A stretch of DNA of 5,240 nt from Frankiaceae bacterium (GTDB taxonomy: Bacteria; Actinomycetota; Actinomycetes; Frankiales; Frankiaceae). This document shows positions 1-5,240 of this stretch, piece by piece. The stretch is taken from the NCBI GenBank assembly GCA_030840885.1, contig JAVEDQ010000043.1, positions 1-5,240 on the forward strand. The letters run 5' to 3'. A model generated the notes under the pieces. The model did no database searches and was not told the origin of the DNA. It worked only from the letters and a program-made list of their open reading frames with translations. A program made the position numbers and the translations under genes. Numbering within the stretch: position 1 is the first letter of the stretch; every line of letters begins with the position of its first letter.

Positions 1-572
1 CCCGCACCGCGGTCGACGAGGCGCGCGCCGGCCACGCGGTCGCGCTGATCGGCAGTGGCGACGCGGGCGTCTACGCGATGGCGAGCCCCGCACTCGAGAT
101 GTTGGACGGCACGAGCATGGCGGACGAGACGATCGACGTCGTCGGAGTCCCGGGGGTGACCGCAGCGCTCGCCGCGTCCGCAGTCCTCGGCGCCCCGCTC
201 GGCCACGACCACGTCGCGATCAGCCTGTCGGACCTCCACACCCCGTGGCCCGCGATCGAACAGCGGGTCCGCGCCGCGGCCGACGCCGACTTCGTCGTCA
301 GCTTCTACAACCCGCGCAGCCGCGGGCGGGACTGGCAGCTGCCGCGGGCGCTCGAGCTGCTCGGCGCCAACCGGCCGCCCGAGACACCGATCGGCCTGGT
401 GCGGGACGTGACCCGGCCGCGCGAGCAGGTCATGCTCACCACCCTCGCGAAGGTCGACCCGGCCGCGGTCGACATGCTGACCACCGTCGTCGTCGGGTCC
501 TCCCAGACCCGTGTCGTGGGCGGCCGGATGGTCACGCCCCGCGGCTACCGCTGGGCGGGGGACGCGCCGTGA
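1..572 (+). CDS. cobJ: Precorrin-3B C17-methyltransferase (CobJ/CbiH), 5'-truncated by window edge
   Basis: This is the C-terminal 189 residues of a SAM-dependent tetrapyrrole methylase. The enzyme methylates C17 and drives ring contraction of the corrin precursor (precorrin-3B to precorrin-4, or the cobalt-containing equivalent) in the cytoplasm. The reading frame is open from base 3, so the ATG at 78 is internal: conserved family sequence (GSGDAGVYAMA, visible residues 17-27) spans it. Further family landmarks are HDHVAISLSDLHTPW (about 68-82), FYNPRSRGR (about 101-109), a GLVRDVTRP segment, and the closing VVVGSSQTRV...GRMVTPRGYRW block. A free-standing CobJ is about 250 residues, so roughly 60 are missing. 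Alternatively this is the C-terminal half of a CobI-CobJ fusion, as in mycobacteria; the window cannot decide. CobJ and CbiH are homologous, so the pathway type is not proved by this fragment. Its stop overlaps the GTG start of the ferredoxin gene by 4 bp. Confidence 0.95.
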   Translation, partial: RTAVDEARAGHAVALIGSGDAGVYAMASPALEMLDGTSMADETIDVVGVPGVTAALAASAVLGAPLGHDHVAISLSDLHTPWPAIEQRVRAAADADFVVSFYNPRSRGRDWQLPRALELLGANRPPETPIGLVRDVTRPREQVMLTTLAKVDPAAVDMLTTVVVGSSQTRVVGGRMVTPRGYRWAGDAP

Positions 573-760
573 GCCTGGTGACGATCACCACCCGCTGCAC
601 CGGCTGCGGCGCCTGCCTGCTGACCTGTCCCGAGCACGCCCTGCGTCCGACCGGCCGCCTCGACGAGCCGCTGGTCGCGCTCGTAGAGCTGTGCACCGGC
701 TGCGGTGAATGCGTCGAAGTCTGCCCTGCTGATGCAGTCGAACTGGAGGCTGTCCGTTGA
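569..760 (+). CDS. Small 2x[4Fe-4S] ferredoxin-like protein in cob operon
   Basis: This is a 63-residue protein made almost entirely of two bacterial-type ferredoxin cluster motifs. The first is C10-x2-C13-x2-C16-x3-C20-P and the second C42-x2-C45-x2-C48-x3-C52-P. In 2[4Fe-4S] ferredoxins the first three Cys of one motif and the last Cys of the other bind each cluster, so two clusters are expected. There is no signal peptide or membrane segment, so it should be a soluble electron carrier. The GTG start at 569 overlaps the cobJ stop (GTGA), with a G-rich stretch at 557-562 as a weak ribosome binding site. The frame is open further upstream, but that part only shadows cobJ. The stop overlaps the TTG start of the next gene. 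The partner is unknown. Candidates by context are the coupled CobJ/CbiH step, the CbiX Fe-S centre, or a reductive corrin step encoded elsewhere. The fold call is firm; the role is inference. Confidence 0.88.
   Translation: MSLVTITTRCTGCGACLLTCPEHALRPTGRLDEPLVALVELCTGCGECVEVCPADAVELEAVR
744..749 (+). promoter_or_regulatory. Ribosome binding site for the TTG-started permease gene
   Basis: TGGAGG lies inside the ferredoxin gene, 7 nt before the TTG at 757. It is the best Shine-Dalgarno match near this junction. Together with the TTGA stop/start overlap, it supports the rare TTG start of the permease; I found no ATG or GTG in the right frame close by. Confidence 0.75.
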
Positions 761-1818
761 CCCCGCTCTCACCCACGCTGACCGGTCGATGGACGCGCTC
801 CGAGCGACTGCGCCTCGGCGGTATCGTCAGTTTCGTCGCACTGCTGCACATCGTCGGCTGGTCGCTCTACCTGTGGTCGACGAACCACGTCGCCGAGGCC
901 AGCACCTTCGCCGGAGCCGGGACGCTCGCCTACGTGCTCGGGATCCGGCACGCCTTCGACGCCGACCACATCGCCGCGATCGACGACACCACCCGGCTGA
1001 TGATCCAGCGCGGTCGTCGCCCCATCGGGGTCGGCTTCTTCTTCTCGCTCGGCCACAGCTCGGTGGTGCTGGTGCTCGCGTTCGTCGTCGCGCTGGCCGC
1101 CGGAGCCGCCGACAGCGCCGGCGTCACCGCCTTCCGTGCAGTCGGTGGGGTCGTGGCCGCCGTCGTCGCCGCGTCGTTCCTGCTCCTCGTCGCGGTGTTG
1201 AACGCCGTCGTCCTGCGCGGCGTCGCCCGGTTGTGGCGGCGCGTCCGCTCCGGTGTCGTGAGCGAGGAAGAGGTCGACCTCGCGCTGCTCAACCGCGGCC
1301 TGCTCAACCGGATGCTCGGTGGCCGGGCCCGGACGTTGATCCGTTCCTCGTGGCACATGTTCCCGGTCGGCGTCCTGTTCGGGCTCGGCCTGGAGACGGC
1401 GAGTGAGGTCACGCTGCTTTCGCTTTCCGCCTCGACCGCCACCGCCGGCGGACTGCCAGTACTCGCGGTCCTGTCGCTGCCGCTGCTGTTCGCCGCCGGG
1501 ATGAGCGCGCTCGACACCTTGGACTCGGTGTTGATGTCCCGCGCCTACACCTGGGCCTTCCGCAGCCCCGCGCGGCGGTTGTACTACAACCTCGCCACCA
1601 CCGGGATGACGGTGTTCGTCGCCGCCTTCATCGGATCGGTCTACCTCGCCGCCCTCGTGGTCGACGCCACCGGCTGGGGCGGGCCGGTCGCCGCCTACGC
1701 CGGCATCGCCGACCACTTCGAGGTCCTCGGCTACGCCGTCGCCGGCACGTTCCTGGTCTCCTGGTCGGGCGCGGCGCTGTACTGGAAGTTCGGCAAGCTC
1801 GAGGAGCGCTACGGATGA
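757..1818 (+). CDS. Nickel/cobalt permease, NiCoT (HoxN/NixA/NhlF) family
   Basis: This is a 353-residue integral membrane protein of the one-component NiCoT family, which imports Ni2+ and/or Co2+ across the cytoplasmic membrane. All four family signatures are present: RHAFDADHI (64-72, with the HX4DH metal-binding core H65/D70/H71), FSLGHSSVV (96-104), LGLETASE (210-217), and GMSALDTLD (248-256). About eight hydrophobic segments are visible (roughly 21-40, 52-66, 91-118, 128-153, 201-227, 232-252, 283-305, 322-343), with a charged cytoplasmic loop around 154-195. Length and topology match the family. Start TTG at 757 is chosen for the TTGA overlap with the ferredoxin stop and the TGGAGG at 744-749. 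The stop overlaps the cobH start (ATGA). NiCoT specificity for Co or Ni cannot be read from these motifs. Placement between corrin genes makes cobalt supply for B12 the likely role. No symbol is assigned because hoxN, nixA, nicT and nhlF are all used for homologues. Confidence 0.94.
   Translation: MTPLSPTLTGRWTRSERLRLGGIVSFVALLHIVGWSLYLWSTNHVAEASTFAGAGTLAYVLGIRHAFDADHIAAIDDTTRLMIQRGRRPIGVGFFFSLGHSSVVLVLAFVVALAAGAADSAGVTAFRAVGGVVAAVVAASFLLLVAVLNAVVLRGVARLWRRVRSGVVSEEEVDLALLNRGLLNRMLGGRARTLIRSSWHMFPVGVLFGLGLETASEVTLLSLSASTATAGGLPVLAVLSLPLLFAAGMSALDTLDSVLMSRAYTWAFRSPARRLYYNLATTGMTVFVAAFIGSVYLAALVVDATGWGGPVAAYAGIADHFEVLGYAVAGTFLVSWSGAALYWKFGKLEERYG
1801..1806 (+). promoter_or_regulatory. Ribosome binding site for cobH
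   Basis: GAGGAG in the last codons of the permease gene sits 8 nt before the ATG at 1815. It fixes the cobH start at the ATGA overlap. Confidence 0.75.
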
Positions 1819-2447
1819 CGGCCGCAACCCCCACACCCGTGTCGGGTCGCACGGTGCACCCCATCGAGACCCGCTCGTTCGAGATCCTGCGCTCCCGCGT
1901 GGACCTCACCGCCCTGCCCTTCTGGACGCGTGCCGTGATCGAACGGGTCGTGCACGCCAGCGCCGACCTCGACTACGTCGACGACCTGGTCTGCGACGAA
2001 CCCGCGCTGGCCGCCGCCGCTGCGGCGCTCGCCGGCGGGGCGCCGATCGTCGCCGACGTCGAGATGGTGGCCGCCGGCATCACCACCCGGCCGGTCGTCT
2101 GCCGCGTCAAGCAGGCCCGCGGCTCGGCCGAACGCACCCGCTCGGCCGCGGCGATCCACCTCGCCCTCGACGAGGTCGGACCCGGCGCGGTCTGGGTGGT
2201 CGGCTGCGCCCCCACCGCCCTCGAGGAGCTCATCGCGCTTGGTGCCGAGGCTGCACCTGCGCTGGTCATCGGGCTGCCGGTGGGCTTCGTCGGTGCCGCC
2301 GAGTCGAAGGCCGCGCTGCGCGAGTCGGGCCTGCCCGCCGTGAGCAACCGCTCCGAGAAGGGCGGCTCGGCCGTCGCCGCCGCCGCTCTCAACGCCCTGC
2401 TGTACGCCGGCTCGTCCGGCCCTGCCCCCGCCGAGGAGACCCCATGA
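1815..2447 (+). CDS. cobH: Precorrin-8X methylmutase (CobH/CbiC)
   Basis: This is a 210-residue enzyme that moves the C11 methyl group of precorrin-8X to C12, giving hydrogenobyrinic acid; the cobalt-containing homologue is CbiC, giving cobyrinic acid. The length is that of the family, with a short non-conserved tail (about 200-210). Family landmarks are HPIETRSFEILR (15-26), ERVVHASADLDYV (43-55) with H47 at the position of the catalytic histidine, PIVADVEMVAAGI (77-89), GLPVGFVGAAESKAAL (153-168), and a closing glycine/alanine stretch GGSAVAAAALNALL (183-196). The ATG at 1815 overlaps the permease stop (ATGA) and has GAGGAG 8 nt upstream. It is soluble, with no signal peptide. The stop overlaps the cbiX start by 4 bp. 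CobH and CbiC cannot be told apart by motif here. cobH is used to match cobJ, but the neighbouring cbiX would suit cbiC equally well. Confidence 0.95.
   Translation: MTAATPTPVSGRTVHPIETRSFEILRSRVDLTALPFWTRAVIERVVHASADLDYVDDLVCDEPALAAAAAALAGGAPIVADVEMVAAGITTRPVVCRVKQARGSAERTRSAAAIHLALDEVGPGAVWVVGCAPTALEELIALGAEAAPALVIGLPVGFVGAAESKAALRESGLPAVSNRSEKGGSAVAAAALNALLYAGSSGPAPAEETP
2433..2438 (+). promoter_or_regulatory. Ribosome binding site for cbiX
   Basis: GAGGAG in the last codons of cobH is 5 nt before the ATG at 2444. It supports translation of cbiX from the ATGA overlap. Confidence 0.72.
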
Positions 2448-3457
2448 CCGACGACATCCGGCACGACATCAGCCCAGCCCCGGGTCGGCCGCAGGCTCCG
2501 CCGCTGCTCATCATCGGACACGGCACCCGCAGCTCGCTGGGCGTCGCCGAGTTCCACGAGCTCGTCGACCTGGTCCGCAAGTCGGCGGAACGGCAGGTCG
2601 TGCCGCCGGCTGCCGTCGCCGGGGGTTTCCTCGAGCTCGCGCCGCCGCCGCTGACGCAGTCGGTGGCCGAGCTCGTGGCTGCCGGCCACCGCCACATCTC
2701 CGTCGTCCCGCTGGTACTCGTCGCGGCCGGCCACGCGAAAGGTGACGTGCCCGCCGCACTGGAACGGGAACGCCGTCGCAACCCTGGCGTCACCTTCGAC
2801 TACGGCCGCGCGCTCGGCCCGCACCCGGCGCTGCAGGCGGCGATGGACACCCGCGTCGATGCCGTCCTCGACCGCTCGCTGCGCTCCGAGACGATGCTGC
2901 TCGTCGTCGGCCGCGGCACGACCGACCCCGACGCCAACGCCGAGCTCGCCAAGGTCGCCCGGCTTCTGGAGGAGGGCCGCGACTTCGCCGGCGTCGAGTA
3001 CGGCTTCATCAGCCTGGCCGAGCCCGGGGTGCAGGCCGCGCTGGAGCTGTGCCGCAGGCTGGGCGCGACCCGCATCGTCGTCGTGCCGTACTTCCTGTTC
3101 GCGGGCGTGCTGCCCGACCGGGTGGTCGCGCAGACCGTCGCCTACGCCGCCGAGCACCCCGAGCTCGACGTCCGCAGCGCGGGCCTGCTCGGGGCGACGA
3201 CCGAGCTCGCCGACCTGGTGCTCGAGCGTTGGAGCGAGATCCAGGGCGGCGACCTTCGCAGCAACTGCGACACCTGCCTCTACCGCACGGCGCTGCCCGG
3301 CTTCGAGGCGAAGGTCGGGGCACCGCAGACACCGCACGACCACCCCGACGACCCGACGCACCCGCACGGCGACCACGCTCACGACCACGCTCACGGGCAC
3401 GGTCACGGTCACGGTCACGGGGCGCACGACCACGGGCACGGGCATGCCCACGCCTGA
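2444..3457 (+). CDS. cbiX: Sirohydrochlorin cobaltochelatase, long CbiX type with His-rich tail
   Basis: This is a 337-residue class II chelatase that inserts Co2+ into sirohydrochlorin (cobalt rather than iron is inferred from the operon). Two tandem CbiX-like domains are visible. The N-terminal one (about 20-130) keeps both expected active-site histidines: H26 in IIGHGTRS and H97 in GHAKGDVP. The C-terminal one (about 148-265) has the same outline, but R157 (VGRGTT) and V222 (FAGVLPDR) stand where those histidines would be, so it is probably structural. Next comes NCDTCLYR (274-281), whose CxxC resembles the MxCxxC Fe-S motif known in Bacillus megaterium CbiX. The tail at 298-337 has 17 His in 40 residues, mostly HGHG and HDH units. 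Such His stretches are known in long CbiX and are thought to bind or store metal. The ATG at 2444 overlaps the cobH stop. The 3' end overlaps cobC by 14 bp. A ferrochelatase (SirB) role for siroheme is the alternative. Confidence 0.93.
   Translation: MTDDIRHDISPAPGRPQAPPLLIIGHGTRSSLGVAEFHELVDLVRKSAERQVVPPAAVAGGFLELAPPPLTQSVAELVAAGHRHISVVPLVLVAAGHAKGDVPAALERERRRNPGVTFDYGRALGPHPALQAAMDTRVDAVLDRSLRSETMLLVVGRGTTDPDANAELAKVARLLEEGRDFAGVEYGFISLAEPGVQAALELCRRLGATRIVVVPYFLFAGVLPDRVVAQTVAYAAEHPELDVRSAGLLGATTELADLVLERWSEIQGGDLRSNCDTCLYRTALPGFEAKVGAPQTPHDHPDDPTHPHGDHAHDHAHGHGHGHGHGAHDHGHGHAHA
3371..3418 (+). repeat. In-frame tandem repeats coding the CbiX His tail
   Basis: Two perfect 12-bp copies of GACCACGCTCAC (3371-3382, 3383-3394) are followed by a GGGCAC unit and three perfect GGTCAC units (3401-3418). 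More degenerate His codons run on to 3452. All units are multiples of 3, so copy-number change would lengthen or shorten the histidine tail without a frameshift in cbiX. The array is coding, and its 3' continuation holds the cobC start. Confidence 0.85.
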
Positions 3458-4538
3458 CCCGCTGCGCTTCCACGGCGATCAGGAGACGGCCGACGGGCTC
3501 GTCGACCATGCCGTGAACGTGCGGCTCGCGCGCCCACCGGCGTGGCTGGCCGACCGGATCCGCGCCACGCTCGACGACCTCGGGGCCTACCCGGACCCCA
3601 CCTCGGCCCGCGCCGCCGTCGCGGTCCGCCACCGGCGACCGCCCGGTGAGGTGCTGCTGACCGCAGGGGCCGCCGAGGCCTTCGTGCTGCTCGCCCGGGC
3701 GCTGCGACCCAAGCGCGCGGTGTGCGTCCATCCGTCGTTCACCGAGCCCGAGGCGGCGCTGGCCGCCGCCGGGGTGCCGGTGGAGCGCGTCCTGCTCGAG
3801 CCGCCCTTCCACCTCGACCCCGCACTGGTGCCTGCCGATGCCGATCTCGTTGTATTCGGCAACCCGACCAACCCGACCTCGGTCAACCACCCGGCCGCGA
3901 CGATCGCCGCGCTGGCCCGTCCGGGCCGGACGCTGGTCGTGGACGAGGCCTTTGCCGACTTCGTGCCGGGGGAGCCCGACAGCGTCGCCGAGCGGCGCGA
4001 CCTGCCCGGTCTGGTCGTCGTCCGCAGCCTCACGAAGATGTGGGGGCTCGCGGGCCTCCGGGTCGGCTACCTGCTCGCTTCGGCGCCGCTGGTGGACGCG
4101 TGTGCGGCCGCGCAGCCGGCCTGGTCGGTGTCGGCCCCGGCGCTCGTCGCGGCGGAGGCGTGTTCGACGCGGGCTGCCATTGCCGAGGCCGGCGCCGCCG
4201 CGCGCCGCCTCTCCGCAGCGGCCATGCGGGTCGCGTCGCGGCTTGACGAGCTCCCCGGCGTCGAGGTCGTCCCGCCCGCCGGGCCGTTCGTCCTGCTGCG
4301 GGTGCCCGATGGCGGAGCCGTACGGCTGCGGCTGCGGGAGCTCGGCATCGCGGTCCGCCGCTGCGACACCTTCCCCGGCCTCACCGAGGACTGGCTCCGC
4401 GTCGCCGTCCGCGACAATGAGGACGACGAGCGCCTGCTGGCCGCCCTCGCGAAGGTGCTCGCCGAGCGCCCTGGCCACCTCAGCCCCGAATCCTTGCCGC
4501 CCGATCCTGCAACGCCCATCCGACAGGAGATCCGATGA
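3444..4538 (+). CDS. cobC: CobC, PLP-dependent threonine-phosphate decarboxylase-like enzyme (Rv2231c type)
   Basis: This is a 364-residue fold-type I PLP enzyme of the HisC/CobD group. In B12 synthesis it would decarboxylate L-threonine phosphate to aminopropanol phosphate, the arm joining the corrin ring to the nucleotide loop. Visible residues are N140 in GNPTNPT (PLP ring contact), D167 in VVDEAF (pyridine nitrogen), K198 in SLTKMWGLAGLRVGY (Schiff-base lysine), R206 (phosphate), and R319 in WLRVAVRD (substrate carboxylate). The N-terminus LRFHGD (7-12) resembles the LRHHGD opening of actinobacterial CobC proteins and supports the ATG at 3444. The frame stays open about 700 bp upstream, but that part only shadows cbiX. 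There is no convincing Shine-Dalgarno before 3444, so translation probably depends on ribosomes finishing cbiX, which it overlaps by 14 bp. The last 25 residues are Pro-rich and unconserved in look. Histidinol-phosphate aminotransferase activity is the main alternative; the operon favours the B12 role. Confidence 0.9.
   Translation: MPTPDPLRFHGDQETADGLVDHAVNVRLARPPAWLADRIRATLDDLGAYPDPTSARAAVAVRHRRPPGEVLLTAGAAEAFVLLARALRPKRAVCVHPSFTEPEAALAAAGVPVERVLLEPPFHLDPALVPADADLVVFGNPTNPTSVNHPAATIAALARPGRTLVVDEAFADFVPGEPDSVAERRDLPGLVVVRSLTKMWGLAGLRVGYLLASAPLVDACAAAQPAWSVSAPALVAAEACSTRAAIAEAGAAARRLSAAAMRVASRLDELPGVEVVPPAGPFVLLRVPDGGAVRLRLRELGIAVRRCDTFPGLTEDWLRVAVRDNEDDERLLAALAKVLAERPGHLSPESLPPDPATPIRQEIR
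4525..4530 (+). promoter_or_regulatory. Ribosome binding site for cobT
   Basis: AGGAGA in the final codons of cobC lies 4 nt before the ATG at 4535. It supports the cobT start at the ATGA overlap. Confidence 0.7.
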
Positions 4539-5240
4539 CCCCGGCCCCCGGCCCCGATCTCGGGCAGAAGAGCACCGAGCTCGCCGACCTGCTCAGCAGG
4601 ATCGAGCCCGCCGACGACGAGTCCGCCCGGGCTGCTCGTGAGTGGCAGCTCCGGCTGACGAAGCCGCCGGGCTCGCTGGGCCGCATCGAGGACGTCTCCG
4701 TCGCGCTCGCCGGGCTTGCGGGGACCTGCCCTCCGCCGGTACCGAGCCCGGCCGCCGTTGCCGTCTTCGCGGCCGACACCGGCGTCCACGCCCAGGGCGT
4801 CACCCCCTGGCCGCAGCTGGTCACCGCGCAGATGGTCGGCAACTTCCTCGCCGGTGGCGCGGCGGTCAACGTGCTCGCGGCCTCGACCGGGGCGTCGGTG
4901 ACCGTCGTCGACGTCGGCGTCGCCACCCCCATCGAGGACCCGTCCGGCCCGGGAAGCGGCCCCCAGCTGCGCCGCCACCCGGTCCGGGCCGGCAGCCGCG
5001 ACTTCACCGAAGAGGCCGCGCTGACCCGCGAGGAGGTCCTCGAGGCGCTGCTCCTCGGCGCGTCGGCCGCGGCCGATCTCGTGGCCGCCGGCGCCCGCTG
5101 CCTGATCCCCGGTGACATGGGCATCGCGAACACCACCCCGTCGGCGGCCCTGGTCGCCGTGTTCACCGGCACCGACGCCGCTGCGGTCACCGGCCGCGGC
5201 ACCGGGGTCGACGACGAGACGCTGGCCCGCAAGATCGACG
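4535..5240 (+). CDS. cobT: Nicotinate-nucleotide:dimethylbenzimidazole phosphoribosyltransferase (CobT), 3'-truncated by window edge
   Basis: These are the first 235 residues of an enzyme usually about 350 long. It transfers phosphoribose from nicotinate mononucleotide to 5,6-dimethylbenzimidazole, giving alpha-ribazole phosphate, the lower-ligand precursor of cobalamin. Family landmarks are LTKPPGSLGRIED (41-53), the block VFAADTGVHAQGVTPWPQ (77-94), VTAQMVGNFLAGGAAVNVLA (96-115), GDMGIANTTPSAAL (193-206, family form GEMGIGNTT), and GRGTGVDD (220-227). The family's usual Asp-His-Gly in the second block reads D81-T82-G83 here. The catalytic glutamate (E317 in Salmonella CobT) would lie beyond the right edge, so completeness cannot be judged. 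The ATG at 4535 overlaps the cobC stop (ATGA) and has AGGAGA 4 nt upstream. It should not be confused with the unrelated cobaltochelatase subunit that is also named CobT. Confidence 0.95.
   Translation, partial: MTPAPGPDLGQKSTELADLLSRIEPADDESARAAREWQLRLTKPPGSLGRIEDVSVALAGLAGTCPPPVPSPAAVAVFAADTGVHAQGVTPWPQLVTAQMVGNFLAGGAAVNVLAASTGASVTVVDVGVATPIEDPSGPGSGPQLRRHPVRAGSRDFTEEAALTREEVLEALLLGASAAADLVAAGARCLIPGDMGIANTTPSAALVAVFTGTDAAAVTGRGTGVDDETLARKID

Noticed and set aside
78..80. ATG at 78 as the start of a short cobJ
   Set aside because: The frame is open to the left edge, and the conserved GSGDAGVYAMA motif begins before this ATG, so the gene is truncated by the window.
1384..1407. LGLETASE in the permease looked like a deviation from the LGFDTATE form
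   Set aside because: The NiCoT signature at this site tolerates D or E, T or S, and a variable third residue, so it is a normal variant.
769..1836. 355-codon open frame on the - strand opposite the permease gene
   Set aside because: Its product is low-complexity, rich in Gly, Asp, Glu, Arg and Gln, with no recognisable domain, and it mirrors a NiCoT gene with all four signatures. Long antisense frames are expected in high-GC DNA.
3371..3440. Short regularly spaced repeats that might suggest a CRISPR or regulatory array
   Set aside because: The units are 6-12 bp, contiguous without spacers, in frame, and encode the CbiX histidine tail.
2742..3443. Upstream extension of the cobC frame to an ATG at 2742
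   Set aside because: The extra 234 residues are Arg/Ser/Pro/Thr-rich out-of-frame reading of cbiX. CobC homology begins at the 3444 ATG.
1973..3451. 492-codon open frame on the - strand opposite cobH and cbiX
   Set aside because: It spans two well-supported genes on the other strand. Its Val-rich N-terminus is just the antisense of the His-codon repeats. There is no motif.
3009..4478. 489-codon open frame on the - strand opposite cbiX and cobC
   Set aside because: Arg/Gly-rich shadow product without family features, opposite conserved PLP-enzyme motifs.
1..5240. Cobalamin riboswitch, promoter or terminator controlling the operon
   Set aside because: Every base is inside a gene. I saw no B12-box-like element or hairpin followed by a T-run; the control regions must be outside.

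Overview
The window is a piece of a cobalamin (vitamin B12) biosynthesis operon from a high-GC bacterium. G/C at nearly every third codon position, the use of GTG and TTG starts, and the family types (a Rv2231c-like CobC, a long CbiX with a CDTC motif and a His-rich tail, a NiCoT metal permease) point to Actinomycetota. The sequence does not support a genus call.

All seven genes lie on the + strand, with no intergenic DNA. In order: (1) the 3' part of cobJ (precorrin-3B / factor III C17-methyltransferase), cut by the left edge; (2) a 63-residue 2x[4Fe-4S] ferredoxin-like protein starting at GTG; (3) a nickel/cobalt permease of the NiCoT (HoxN/NixA/NhlF) family starting at TTG; (4) cobH/cbiC, precorrin-8X methylmutase; (5) a long CbiX-type sirohydrochlorin cobaltochelatase with a 17-histidine tail; (6) cobC, a PLP-dependent aminotransferase-fold enzyme of the threonine-phosphate decarboxylase type; (7) the 5' two thirds of cobT (nicotinate-nucleotide:dimethylbenzimidazole phosphoribosyltransferase), cut by the right edge. 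Five junctions are 4-bp stop/start overlaps (GTGA, TTGA or ATGA). The cbiX/cobC junction is a 14-bp overlap inside a His-codon repeat. This implies one polycistronic message with translational coupling.

Functionally, the permease would bring in Co2+, and CbiX would insert it into the early macrocycle. CobJ contracts the ring and CobH migrates the methyl group. CobC supplies the aminopropanol-phosphate arm and CobT activates the lower ligand. The small ferredoxin has no assigned step. Its coupling to cobJ, and the likely Fe-S centre of CbiX, make it a candidate redox partner. CbiX implies early cobalt insertion, while the cobJ/cobH names come from the late-insertion pathway, so the route used cannot be settled from this window.

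I saw no promoter, riboswitch, terminator, RNA gene, mobile element or CRISPR array. The operon's control region must lie outside. This is mostly a recognisable metabolic operon. The parts most worth a second look are the coupled ferredoxin, the His-tail/cobC overlap and a substitution in CobT.
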